Shown here: positions 15,368 to 24,698 of the stretch, piece by piece
Numbering within the stretch: position 1 is the first letter of the stretch
How the letters are laid out: each line of letters begins with the position of its first letter
Origin: Paraburkholderia solisilvae
GTDB taxonomy: Bacteria; Pseudomonadota; Gammaproteobacteria; Burkholderiales; Burkholderiaceae
NCBI RefSeq assembly: GCF_902859875.1
Contig: NZ_CADIKF010000067.1
Location: 1 to 36,129 of the forward strand
DNA length: 36,129 nucleotides
Direction: 5' to 3'
Notes under the pieces: generated by a model
What the model saw: only the letters and a program-made list of their open reading frames with translations
What the model was told of the DNA's origin: nothing
Databases searched by the model: none
Translations under genes and position numbers: made by a program

Positions 15368-16090
15368 TCAGGCCAAGGACTTGCCGATCGATGCGCCGCC
15401 ATCGACGAACAGCGTCTGCCCCGTCATGAAGCCCGCTTCTTCCGAGAGAAGAAACGCGATCGCCGCAGCGATTTCATCAGGTTGCCCAAGCCGGTTGAGC
15501 GGAATCATGGACAGGTAACGTCGCTCCCCTTCACTTCCGATGGGGCTCGTCACCCGGAACAGTTCCGTTTCCGTCGGGCCCGGAGCCACCGCGTTGACGG
15601 TAATGCCCTCCGAGGCAAGTTCCAGCGCCCAGGTACGCGTGAAGCTCGTCAAAGCGCTTTTCGCACCGGCATACGATGTACGGTCAATGACGCCAAGAAC
15701 GGTAAGACTCGTCACATTGACGACGCGCCCCCATCGTTTCGCGCGCATGGCGGGCAGTACTGCCTGAACGGCCTGCACCGCAGGCGTCAGGTTTCTGCGG
15801 AACGAGTCCTCGAATACGTCCAGGTCGATTTCACCTATTTTCCCAGGTCGAACAAACCCGACGTTGTTCACGACCCCGTCAAACGAAAATTGTTTAGCCA
15901 GTTCCTTTAACACCTGGTCGGTCGCCTGCCTGTCGCCCAGGTCCACGGAGACGAGCGTTCCGGGGAAGGTCGGATCGTTCGCGTTGCGTGCGATGCCCAC
16001 AACGACATGACCTGCGGCAGCAAGTCTGTCCGACAGCGCGCGGCCGATGCCCTTGCTCGCGCCAGTAACAAGAAACGTACGTGTGTTCAT
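15368..16090 (-). CDS. Short-chain dehydrogenase/reductase (FabG-like)
   Basis: A 240-residue classical SDR oxidoreductase. Visible: the cofactor loop TGASKGIG (9-16), NNVG (75-78), and the catalytic S128, Y140 and K144 (YAGAK). The C-terminus GFMTGQTLFVDGGASIG is typical. The NAD(P) preference and substrate cannot be told. ATG start has a modest AGGG 6 bases upstream. It lies 183 bases downstream of the histidine kinase gene on the same strand; the intervening DNA is AT-rich and carries a direct repeat (16131-16175), which suggests its own promoter and regulator rather than simple readthrough. Confidence 0.92.
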   Translation of the reverse strand: MNTRTFLVTGASKGIGRALSDRLAAAGHVVVGIARNANDPTFPGTLVSVDLGDRQATDQVLKELAKQFSFDGVVNNVGFVRPGKIGEIDLDVFEDSFRRNLTPAVQAVQAVLPAMRAKRWGRVVNVTSLTVLGVIDRTSYAGAKSALTSFTRTWALELASEGITVNAVAPGPTETELFRVTSPIGSEGERRYLSMIPLNRLGQPDEIAAAIAFLLSEEAGFMTGQTLFVDGGASIGKSLA

Positions 16091-16130
16091 CTTCGCCCTG
16101 GAGTGCGAAAGGTTGTGGTTCGACTCTCCG

Positions 16131-16175
16131 CATGTTTGACGGATATGTCAGAATTTACACTTTAATCATGTTTGA
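16131..16175 (-). promoter_or_regulatory. Direct repeats upstream of the SDR gene
   Basis: CATGTTTGA occurs at 16131-16139 and again at 16167-16175, 36 bases apart in an AT-rich stretch 41-85 bases before the SDR start codon. Possible regulator-binding pair. Confidence 0.4.
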
Positions 16176-16273
16176 TAGTTATGCAAATGATAATGAGCAT
16201 AGAGCTAGTACATTGTTCGGCAATCGCAGTACAGCACGCGCGCAACGGCCTCGCACCCGAGGCGCAACCCCGT

Positions 16274-17737
16274 CTAATCCAGTTGCTCGAACGCTGTACC
16301 TCCGGACTTGCACGGACTCTTTTCAGTTGGCAACGTGAAGCGGAAAATTGCGCCGTGCGGCTTGTTCGGTGCGGCCTCGAGTCGCCCACCGTGCGCTTCG
16401 ACGATGGATCGGCTGATGGCAAGGCCCAGCCCTATGCCCTCGGCCTTCGTGGTGTAGAAGGGCTGAAACAGGCGGTCGAGGTGAGCGGGTTCAAACCCGG
16501 CGCCCGTATCACGCGCTTCGATGGTAGCGATACCTGAGTCGACTTTTGCTGTCCTGATTGTCAGCTCGCGCGGCCTGTCGTGCACTTCGTTCATCGATTC
16601 CACGGCGTTGACGATCAGGTTGATAAGCACCTGTTGCACCTGCACACGGTCGCCCTTGACGAGGAGAACACCATCTGAAAAATCGCGGCGCAGGACGACA
16701 CCGTTGCGCAACAGTTCCGGGCGTGTCAGCGTCGCGGCTTCGCCGATAGATTCATTGAGATCCCATCGCTCGATGCGCGGCGGTACCTTCCTGAAGAGCG
16801 CGCGTACGCGGCTTACCACCTCGCCGGCCCGGCGGCCGTCCTCCGCGATGCGCGTGAGCGCTTGCCGGACTTCCTCGAGCGTCGGCGGCTGGGCGTTGAG
16901 CCACCGCAGGCCCGCGTGCGCATTCGTGACGACGGCGGCGATCGGCTGATTGACTTCATGGGCGATCGACGCGGTCATTTCGCCGGCCACCAGGACCCGG
17001 TTCAACCGCGCAAGATCGGACCGTGCCTGCTGCAGCGCATCCTCCATCCGCTTGCGTTCGCTGACGTCGTTGCTGGTCTCCAGGATTAGCGAAGGTTGTC
17101 CTGCGTTGTCGCGCTGCAGCGACCAGCGGGTCGTTACGACGACGGAAGTGCCGTCCGCCTTCCGGTTGATCAGTTCGCCTTCCCAGTGGCCTTCGCGAAG
17201 CAGCGTGCTCATGATCTGCTCAATCGGCGTAACGAACGTTGTTTGTAGAAGTGTATGCGCGACAGCGCCGAGCGCCTCAGCGCGCTTGAATCCATACAAA
17301 ACTTCCGCGCCGCGATTCCAGTAGAGAATTTTGCCGTCCATGCGACGCGAAAACACGGGATCGTGCGAGAGGTCGAGGAGACTTGCCTGATTGCGCAGGG
17401 TCGATACCGCTTTCTGCGCGTGCAAGGCCAGGGCCGTCACGAGGCCGATCGAAGCCATGCTGATGCACTCGTTGATGATGGTTTCGGCGGTCGGATGGGT
17501 AGGCGGCACGAGCGCCCAACTGATGATCGAAAGCCCCACGCAACCGACTCCGACAAGTACCAGGCCTCGTGGCTTGCAAAAACGCGCTGCGCTCAGCACG
17601 ACGACCACATAGAGTGTCGCGACGGCGATGTCGAGCACGACAATCGTATCGATGGTGAAGATGACCGCCGCAAGCGCAGCGGTCGCGATAGCGAGCATGA
17701 CGTTGGTCCTGCGCGGCAAGCGTATTTCGTCTGCCAT
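16274..17737 (-). CDS. Membrane-bound PAS-domain sensor histidine kinase
   Basis: A 487-residue kinase. Residues 12-110 contain about four membrane segments; a PAS domain follows (about 115-225, DPVFSRRMDGKILYWNRGAEVLYG), then the HisKA dimerisation box with phospho-acceptor H260 in ASIAHEVNQP, and the HATPase domain with N box INLIVNAVESM, G1 DTGAGF and G2 GIGLGLAISRSI. The FixL/NtrB-like H box is of the HPK4 type, which usually pairs with FixJ-type regulators. The ATG at 17737 is preceded by GGAG with 5-base spacing; the frame extends upstream to 17956 without family-like sequence. No receiver gene is adjacent; a FixJ-type regulator 5.5 kb away on the same strand is the best local candidate. 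Confidence 0.92.
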   Translation of the reverse strand: MADEIRLPRRTNVMLAIATAALAAVIFTIDTIVVLDIAVATLYVVVVLSAARFCKPRGLVLVGVGCVGLSIISWALVPPTHPTAETIINECISMASIGLVTALALHAQKAVSTLRNQASLLDLSHDPVFSRRMDGKILYWNRGAEVLYGFKRAEALGAVAHTLLQTTFVTPIEQIMSTLLREGHWEGELINRKADGTSVVVTTRWSLQRDNAGQPSLILETSNDVSERKRMEDALQQARSDLARLNRVLVAGEMTASIAHEVNQPIAAVVTNAHAGLRWLNAQPPTLEEVRQALTRIAEDGRRAGEVVSRVRALFRKVPPRIERWDLNESIGEAATLTRPELLRNGVVLRRDFSDGVLLVKGDRVQVQQVLINLIVNAVESMNEVHDRPRELTIRTAKVDSGIATIEARDTGAGFEPAHLDRLFQPFYTTKAEGIGLGLAISRSIVEAHGGRLEAAPNKPHGAIFRFTLPTEKSPCKSGGTAFEQLD

Positions 17738-18423
17738 CCGGGCTCCAGGTTCGATGCGATCATCGCCGCGACGCGGGCGGCTCACGCCAGGTGTGTCTCC
17801 CGATCGGCGGGAAAGCGCAGCAATCAGGCTAGCTGAATATAGAGAGGTGTCGTTGTCAACGTGTGCTGCCAACGCTGCGCAGTATAGGGTAAAAGCTCGA
17901 TTCCGACGCGAGGTACACCGCGTGGTCTGGAGCGTCTGGATCTCGCGCGCCGTCATGCCGCGTGACGATCACTGCGCTCCTTCTCCATCGCGGGGCAAGG
18001 TTACTCGCTACGCGGGTCGAACTTCAATGCAGGCAACTGCGCACGATCCTTACACTCGTTCCCGCACTGAACCTGGGCTCGTCGGGAGCCTTGCAATCTC
18101 AATCGGGACGTATTTTTATACGCACGAAAATCGATATGAATTTGCATTTTTCTTAACAACCTATCGGAATTCAACACGATATGCTTTGGGCATCAGATGA
18201 TGGTAGGAATTGGCAGGTACCCTTGTCTCAAGAGACTACTGCAGAACGAAAAGACAACCGCGGCAGCTCACAGACTCGATGCCAGAATTCGATCGCTGGC
18301 AGAGCTGGCTATTGGGGTGTCCAGGTGACCTCAGCGAGCTAGCGGCCCGGTATGTACCAGCGCATTCGAGACATTTAGTTCGAACGGAAACCGCAGCGTC
18401 AATGGTTCTTCTATTACGGCTCT
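17738..18423. other. Long divergent intergenic region
   Basis: It separates the histidine kinase from the winged-helix/NTPase gene. No gene supported; it must hold both promoters, none of which I could place reliably. Confidence 0.45.
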
Positions 18424-21303
18424 ATGGCTCTTGCTGACGTGATCTCGTTTGGCCCGTTCCGCTTGCTTGCAGCTGAACGTCTATTGCTTGCAGGCAACGA
18501 GCGGGTCGAGGTCGGTAGCCGGGCGCTAGATGTTCTTATCGCACTTGCGGAGGCTGCCGGCGAAGTGGTTGGACAGCGCGAACTGATGGCGCGAGCCTGG
18601 CCCAACATCGTGGTGGGAAAAGGCAGCCTCAGGGTGGCAATCGCGGAGCTGCGGAAGGTTCTAGGCGACGGGCAGAACGGAGTCAGATATATCGCGAACG
18701 TTACGGGGCGAGGATATTCTTTCGTTGAACACGTTACCTGCTCCGCGGCGCAGTCATCGAACCCGCTTTCTCTTCAGTTCGGCCCTGCCCCTGCTTCAAA
18801 GCACAAGCTTCCAGCACGATTAGCCCGGATGGTCGGTCGCGAAGGTGCGGTGGAAGCATTGTCGACCTTGCTGACGACCCGACGCTTCGTCAGCGTAGTA
18901 GGCTCGGGCGGCATCGGTAAGACAACCATTGCTGTCTGCGTCGCGCATACGTTACTGAGCGACTTCGGGGAGGGCGTTTACTTCATAGATCTGAGCGCCG
19001 TGAACGACGCACCCCTCGTCCCAAGCGCAGTCGCCGCGGTACTAGGCATCTCCGTACGCGAGAATGACCCATTGCCCGGTCTCATGGCTTTTCTGGCAGG
19101 CCGCCGGATTCTGTTGGTGCTCGACAACTGTGAACACGTTATCGACGCCGCTGCTTCGCTGACGGAGCAGCTCTATAACGACGCTCCGCAGGTGCATATT
19201 CTCACCACAAGCCGTGAGGCGCTGCGCGCGGAAGGTGAGCACGTACACCTTCTTATGCCACTGGATTATCCAATCGTTAAGGAATGCCTGACAGCGGCTG
19301 AAGCCCTCTCTTTTCCTGCGGTGCAACTTTTTATGGAGCGTGCGTTTGCTAGTGGCCATGCGTCTACCCTGACGGATGCCGATGCGCCGGCTGTCGCAGC
19401 GATGTGCAGCCGACTGGATGGAATAGCTTTAGCGATCGAGCTAGCCGGTAGCCGGGTCGGCACCTATGGGCTTCAGGGAACGGCCCGCCTGCTGAGCAAT
19501 CGCTTCAAGCTCCTGTGGCAGGGACGCCGTAGTGCGCTCCCGCGCCATCAGACCCTGCATGCGATGCTGGACTGGAGCTTCAACCTCTTGTCAAATCGGG
19601 ACAGGCGCGTCCTTGTTCGACTTTCCATCTTCGTTGGTGTATTCACGCTCGAAGCGGCCCAGGCCGTTGCTACGGACGACCAGATAGACGCAATGGCAGT
19701 CGCTGACGCGGTTAGCAGTCTGATCGACAAGTCGCTCATCTGGGTCGCCCAAATCGACGGACTCGTGTACCACAGGCTTCTGGATTCAACAATGGCCTTC
19801 GCGGCTGAAAAGCTTGGATTGAACACCGAGGCCAAAGAGGTCGCCAGACGACACGCTTCGTATTATGCGCAGTGGCGTTCCAATGAAGAGGCGGTCGGCA
19901 TAGCGGCCGTCGACGATGACGCGGCGTCCGTCGGGCATCACATCGGCAATATTCGCGCAGCGCTCGAGTGGTGTTTTAGTGGCGCGGGCGAAACGGCGAT
20001 CGGCGTGCGACTCGCCGCTGCGTCGGCGCCGCTCTTCCTTGAACTTTCCTTGCTCCTCGAGTGTCGCCGTTGGTGCGAGCAGGCACTGGCTTCACTGCCA
20101 AACGACTCTGCAGACAAAGGAATCCAACTGGCGCTACAGGAAGCCTTGGCAGCTTCGACCATGTTCACCCGTGGCAACAGTGGTGAAGTGCGGAAAGCCA
20201 TCGAAGATGGGCTGAGCCTCGCCAACGCGTTGGGCGACCTGCAGCGTCAACTGAACCTGCTCGCCGGCCTCAATATTTTCATGACTCGCATCGGCGATTT
20301 TCAGGGCGCGACATCGGTTGCCCAACGCAGTATCACGATCGCCCAAACGATCGGCTCTCCAGCGGCGATTGCCACGGGAGAATGGATGCTAGGTGTGTCT
20401 TACCATCTGACCGGAGATCAGGCTAACGCGCAGTGGCACTGCGAACAGGGCTTGAAAAAAACCACAGACTCGCGCGCTGCACACGTCAAATACTTCGGAT
20501 ACAACCACCGAATTCGCGGCATGGTCGCGCTTGCACGCACGCTGTGGCTTAGAGGCTTTCCTGACCGTGCCGGCAGAATTGCAGCGCAGGCGATCGACGA
20601 AGCGATCACGCGAGATCATCCTATAGATGTATGCATCGCGATGATTTATTCGACCACCGTGTTGCTCTGGCGCGGTGACCTTGATGACGCGGAGCAACTC
20701 ATTCAGCGTCTCGTTGGTCTGGCTACACGACATTCGCTTGGCCCCTATCGCGCGGTCGGTTTGGCGATGCTCGGCGAACTGGCGATAGCACGCGGAGATC
20801 CGGCAGAGGGAGTCTTGAACTTGCGACTCGCACTAGCGTTATTGCAGTCAGAGCAACATCATGTTCTCACTCCTGCCTTTCATCGTGCGTTGGCGGAAGG
20901 TCTATTGGAGTCGGGAGCAATTGAAGAGGCCGCGGCGACGCTCGACGCCGCCTTGGCTCAAAGTGCTGACCGCGCCTACTCTCCGAACGTACTCGAGCTG
21001 CACAGAGTCCGTGGCGAAATCTGGCTGCGAACCGCCGACGCCAATCCGGAAGCAGCGGAACGCGCGTTTCAACTATCTCTGGAAGGGGCGAGGGCTCAAT
21101 TGTCTCTCAGCCTCGAACTTCGATCCGGCACGGCGCTCGCGCGACTATGGTTCAGCCAGGGCAAACCGACGGACGCTGCTGTCCTGCTGCGCTCCATTTA
21201 CGACCGGTTTGAAGAAGGTCATCAGACGAAGGACCTGGTGGTTGCAAGCCAAACACTGACTGATCTGGAACGGAGCAGCGCCATCCCAGATCCACGCAGA
21301 TAG
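18424..21303 (+). CDS. Large winged-helix/NTPase/TPR transcriptional regulator
   Basis: A 959-residue one-component regulator. An OmpR-type winged helix occupies about 8-104 (SRALDVLIALAEAAGEVV...VRYIANVTGRGYSFV); an AAA/NB-ARC-like STAND NTPase follows with Walker A GSGGIGKTT (160-168) and Walker B RRILLVLDNCEH (227-238), then the sensor-like LTTSREALRAEGE and LDGIALAIELAG; from about 480 the protein is helical with TPR-like repeats (superhelical ligand or protein sensor). Such proteins are frequent in Burkholderiaceae, but their inducers are mostly unknown. There is no receiver domain, so phosphorylation is not expected. The SnoaL-like gene follows after about 76 bases and may be cotranscribed. 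Confidence 0.9.
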   Translation: MALADVISFGPFRLLAAERLLLAGNERVEVGSRALDVLIALAEAAGEVVGQRELMARAWPNIVVGKGSLRVAIAELRKVLGDGQNGVRYIANVTGRGYSFVEHVTCSAAQSSNPLSLQFGPAPASKHKLPARLARMVGREGAVEALSTLLTTRRFVSVVGSGGIGKTTIAVCVAHTLLSDFGEGVYFIDLSAVNDAPLVPSAVAAVLGISVRENDPLPGLMAFLAGRRILLVLDNCEHVIDAAASLTEQLYNDAPQVHILTTSREALRAEGEHVHLLMPLDYPIVKECLTAAEALSFPAVQLFMERAFASGHASTLTDADAPAVAAMCSRLDGIALAIELAGSRVGTYGLQGTARLLSNRFKLLWQGRRSALPRHQTLHAMLDWSFNLLSNRDRRVLVRLSIFVGVFTLEAAQAVATDDQIDAMAVADAVSSLIDKSLIWVAQIDGLVYHRLLDSTMAFAAEKLGLNTEAKEVARRHASYYAQWRSNEEAVGIAAVDDDAASVGHHIGNIRAALEWCFSGAGETAIGVRLAAASAPLFLELSLLLECRRWCEQALASLPNDSADKGIQLALQEALAASTMFTRGNSGEVRKAIEDGLSLANALGDLQRQLNLLAGLNIFMTRIGDFQGATSVAQRSITIAQTIGSPAAIATGEWMLGVSYHLTGDQANAQWHCEQGLKKTTDSRAAHVKYFGYNHRIRGMVALARTLWLRGFPDRAGRIAAQAIDEAITRDHPIDVCIAMIYSTTVLLWRGDLDDAEQLIQRLVGLATRHSLGPYRAVGLAMLGELAIARGDPAEGVLNLRLALALLQSEQHHVLTPAFHRALAEGLLESGAIEEAAATLDAALAQSADRAYSPNVLELHRVRGEIWLRTADANPEAAERAFQLSLEGARAQLSLSLELRSGTALARLWFSQGKPTDAAVLLRSIYDRFEEGHQTKDLVVASQTLTDLERSSAIPDPRR

Positions 21304-21379
21304 CGATGACGGCGATTAACACCGCGTAACATGCTTTCCTTGCTCAATTCCGGCAATATCGTCGAAGTTGAACGAGGAT

Positions 21380-21802
21380 ATGACTTACATGCCTGATCTC
21401 GGGAAAGAGCAACTCCTAGGTACGCACCAGAACGTCGGTGGCATCGGGCCGGGAAACCTGCCGCCATCAGTAGCCGCCTATATACGGGCGACGAATCTTT
21501 GCGATCTCGAGGCGCTGCTGTCAGCTTTCGTTGATGACGCCATCGTCAACGATCAACTTGTCGATTACTGGGGTAAAGATGCGATCGCCATTTGGGCAAT
21601 TCGCGACATTATTGGCGAACGGCTTGTCATTGAGGTCGTAAAGATCGTTCCGCATTACGGCCATTCAATCGTAACAGCTCACATCGACGGGACGTTCGAC
21701 AAGCGCGGCTTACCCGACCCTCTTGTTCTCACATTCTATTTTTCACTGTCCGATGACAAAATCGTTCAGCTCATCATTTTGAGAAATCATTCCGGCATCT
21801 AA
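21380..21802 (+). CDS. SnoaL-like (NTF2-fold) protein
   Basis: A 140-residue protein of the SnoaL/NTF2 superfamily: PSVAAYIRATNLCDLEALLSAFVDDAIVNDQ at the front is the typical helix followed by the Asp-rich turn, then strands ending DPLVLTFYFSLSDDKIVQLIIL. Members are small-molecule isomerases, dehydratases or binding proteins. The start is uncertain: ATG at 21380 has GAGG only 2 bases upstream, ATG at 21389 has it at 11 bases, and a TTG at 21368 is in frame. It follows the large regulator gene and might be its target or part of the same transcript. Confidence 0.8.
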   Translation: MTYMPDLGKEQLLGTHQNVGGIGPGNLPPSVAAYIRATNLCDLEALLSAFVDDAIVNDQLVDYWGKDAIAIWAIRDIIGERLVIEVVKIVPHYGHSIVTAHIDGTFDKRGLPDPLVLTFYFSLSDDKIVQLIILRNHSGI

Positions 21803-22059
21803 CCAGAATCCGGTGCCTCGTCCCGGGGTTCGGATTTGAGTCAAGGGGGCGTTCATTGCACGTCTGGTCCACGGGCGAAATGTACAGGCAAATTCGATGC
21901 GCCAGGTCATCGCCCTCATGAGGCGGGGAGCGCTCGCGAAGTTGCAGCGTTTTCATGCTTTGCTTTGCATAGCAGGCGCCGACTTCCCTACTCGGAGTGC
22001 CACTCGTCGTTCCGCCTGTCCCCGCACAAACAGGTTACGTGAGATGGAGGTTTCATCAA

Positions 22060-23028
22060 TTGACATTGCTTAACGCTAAACCGGTCCAAGAGGTTGGTCC
22101 GCCTGACTGCGTCGATCGTTCTGGTGTTACAGGCCAATCGCAATCAAATCTCTCAGATCTCGGCACGCACTCCGAAATTGTTATGGATCGTTGGACCGAC
22201 AAACGCGTGCATGCACGGCGGGAAGCCCTTGTGGCGCCGGCCGGTGGCGGCCTGTTAGGCATCGCTCTCGCGCCGACGCGCGTCCGGCTGTTGAATGGTG
22301 CAGACATGATCTTCGACGGCGTGATGAGTTCAGGAATGTCGTATGTTTGCTGGCCCTCGCAGACGCTTCAAGCGGAATTTGCCGGACCTGCCGACTTTCT
22401 GCGTCTTTCCGTTGCTGAAGGTCTGCTTCAAAAGCAACCATTGATGCACGGCACGCGGCGTATGTCGGGCGACACCGCATTTGCCTCGATTATCCCTCGT
22501 GATGCATTGATTGATCTTCTGGCACGTACGCTACGTATAACGGACGAAGTAAGGGACAGGGGTTATATCGAGACCTTGGCACGTGCAATCGTTGTCCGCG
22601 CAACCCACATCTGCGAAAGTAACGCCGATGTGTCGGCTCTGCCGAAATGGCGACTCGCGCGTGTCGTCGACTATATCGAGCTTCATATGTCCGGGCCCAT
22701 AACGGTCGAGGCATTGGCCACTGCGGCCGGCCTTTCACGAGCACACTTTACGGCACAGTTCCGCGTTGCGACGGGATGCAGGCCTCATGACTTCATTCTT
22801 CTACAAAGAGTCGAGGCTGCCAAACGACTTCTGCTCGGGACTACAGGTGAGTTGATCAGCATCGCCCTGGCAGTCGGATTCCAAACGCAAGCCCACTTTT
22901 CCGATGTGTTTAAGCGGTTCGTCGGACAATCGCCTGGTCGTTGGCGGCGCGCTCGACTTGCTGAAAGCACGAAAGGAGAGAATCTGTCCGAGCGAAATCT
23001 GGACCTAAATCCTGAATCAGGATTGTAG
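22060..23028 (+). CDS. AraC-family transcriptional regulator
   Basis: About 322 residues with a C-terminal double helix-turn-helix of the AraC type: ITVEALATAAGLSRAHFTAQF, then ISIALAVGFQTQAHFSDVFKRFVGQSPGRWRR. The N-terminal half is a ligand or dimerisation domain without clear family marks. The start is unusual: the frame opens at an ATG at 21997 with no ribosome binding site, while TTG at 22060 has GGAGG 9 bases upstream; I prefer the TTG but an internal start near 22183 (MDRWTDKR) is possible. Convergent with the FixJ-type gene. Its target is unknown; the GMC oxidoreductase 1.7 kb away is one possibility. Confidence 0.87.
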   Translation: MTLLNAKPVQEVGPPDCVDRSGVTGQSQSNLSDLGTHSEIVMDRWTDKRVHARREALVAPAGGGLLGIALAPTRVRLLNGADMIFDGVMSSGMSYVCWPSQTLQAEFAGPADFLRLSVAEGLLQKQPLMHGTRRMSGDTAFASIIPRDALIDLLARTLRITDEVRDRGYIETLARAIVVRATHICESNADVSALPKWRLARVVDYIELHMSGPITVEALATAAGLSRAHFTAQFRVATGCRPHDFILLQRVEAAKRLLLGTTGELISIALAVGFQTQAHFSDVFKRFVGQSPGRWRRARLAESTKGENLSERNLDLNPESGL

Positions 23029-23199
23029 GCACATAAACCGCCCCTCTACCGTAGCCGCCTGCAACACGAAATTCTCAACACGCAGACATCGTCTCTGCCT
23101 GCAAGATTCTTCAGCGCGGCGCCTTTTTGTCTGGTCCAGCGCCTGCTAAAGCGCAGGGTTGCGCCGACGAGCCCGATCCGCGAGACGTTGCAGCGACTC

Positions 23200-24027
23200 T
23201 TACCCCGAAGATATCGCAGCATTGATCCACATCGAACCTTCAGGAAGTGGGGGCAAAGTTGTTGAAGCGTGCTGAGGAAATTCACGTAGAGAACAGCTGG
23301 CATTTGATAGTTCGCGATTCGGCGCTAAACTCGCACTCCATCCAGCATGGTATAGGCCGAGCGAACTTAATTTGCTTAAAAATTCAACAAGCGATCTTGC
23401 TCCCATCTTTTTCATCGCATTTCGCTTATGAATCTTAACCGTGACTTCTGCGATCCCCAGTTCAGCCGCGATTTGCTTATTACGCAACCCCCTGAATATC
23501 AAACCAGCAATTTCACGTTCACGCGGCGTAAGGGATTCGTAGCACCGTGTGTTGCTCATTCGCTGACGATCTGTGGCTCGACGCTTGCGATCGAGTGCAA
23601 GCGCGCGGGTCACAGCATCCAGCATCTCCTGCTCTCGAAAAGGTTTGGTCAGGAAATCGACAGCGCCCTCTTTCATCGCCTTAACTGAAGTGGCAATATC
23701 ACCATGGCCGGTAACGAAGATCACGGGAATCTGCATGCCTTCGGTGCGAATACGCCGTTGTACAGTAAGCCCGCTCTCCCCCTTCAGGCGAAGATCCATT
23801 ACAAGACATGCTGGCGCTTCCTGCATGCCGGCGATGAGGAACTGCCGGGGTTCGGTAAATATTTTTATTCGAATTCCAACGGATTGCATCAAACCCGTCA
23901 TTGATGCGCAAGTTAGGGGATCGTTGTCAATCACGTATACGATCGATTGATCTTGTAAAACCTTCGGGTCCGGTTGAATAGTCACAGTCTGCTTCACGTT
24001 TCGGTAATTATCTGGACGATCGGCCAT
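23200..24027 (-). CDS. FixJ/NodW-type response regulator with atypical C-terminal tail
   Basis: A 275-residue protein: receiver domain (about 28-145) and LuxR-type helix-turn-helix (about 163-222, LTPREREIAGLIFRGLRNKQ and VKIHKRNAMKKM). The phospho-acceptor is D78 (CLVMDLRLKG), with T106 and K128 in place. The acidic pair that binds Mg2+ reads IDND (D34-N35-D36) instead of the usual DD, so the second acid is Asn. After the normal end of the domain (around 225) there are about 50 extra residues, Ser/Pro-rich and not family-like, as if the original stop was lost. The frame opens at a TTG (24033); the ATG at 24027 is used. No kinase gene is adjacent; the PAS kinase at 16274-17737 is a plausible partner. 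Confidence 0.87.
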   Translation of the reverse strand: MADRPDNYRNVKQTVTIQPDPKVLQDQSIVYVIDNDPLTCASMTGLMQSVGIRIKIFTEPRQFLIAGMQEAPACLVMDLRLKGESGLTVQRRIRTEGMQIPVIFVTGHGDIATSVKAMKEGAVDFLTKPFREQEMLDAVTRALALDRKRRATDRQRMSNTRCYESLTPREREIAGLIFRGLRNKQIAAELGIAEVTVKIHKRNAMKKMGARSLVEFLSKLSSLGLYHAGWSASLAPNRELSNASCSLREFPQHASTTLPPLPEGSMWINAAISSG

Positions 24028-24698
24028 GCACAAGACCGTTCGAGTTTCCCATGCATGGCCTTACAAACATGACAATGCAGCCTCCATGACGTGCTACGGG
24101 GGGATGGTGTTGCATCGCTCAACGAGGTTACTGTACTGCGGATCTGTTGTTAGGAATGTTATTCATCATCAACCCGTGTAAGAGAGCGAACGTTTGACAG
24201 AGAAATCGTTTAACTTATCGATTGCCTTGAATTGCGCTGTGACATGTGACTGAGGTAGTGCGGGTCGGTGATGTAGCCCGATGGGCCAAATATTCGACGA
24301 ACAAATTCGCGAACAATCAGGAAGCCTTGCTTGGCAAGAGCACACAGTGTGGCGGCTACCGCGCCGTCCATGAAAACCTGATCAATAATTTCGGTCGTGA
24401 AGCTGATTCGCTCCGCTCAACCTGCAGACGCCATCGTCCAACTGCACACGTCAGGACAGAATTGCCGGCCGCTTACGCAAACGCAATTCAAACCGAGCAG
24501 TTGCATTTCCGTAAAAACCGCAAGACGCACGAAATACATGATCGGTTAACCGGTCCTGTACACGCGTCGAACACGAAGGTTCAGCTACGCTGAATAGACT
24601 GGTCCTGCGCGCCCATGTGACGACTTTTACGATGAGACATGGTTCCGCGCCGATGCTCGGGTTGCTACGCGAACTACTCTGTTTAATCTGTGAATACT
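24028..24698. other. Long divergent intergenic region
   Basis: It lies between the FixJ-type and GMC genes. A plus-strand frame at 24246-24593 is open but has no ribosome binding site or recognisable motif, so I do not call it. Promoters of both genes must be here. Confidence 0.4.

Noticed and set aside
24246..24593. 115-codon plus-strand frame before the GMC gene
   Set aside because: No ribosome binding site, no motif and irregular composition.
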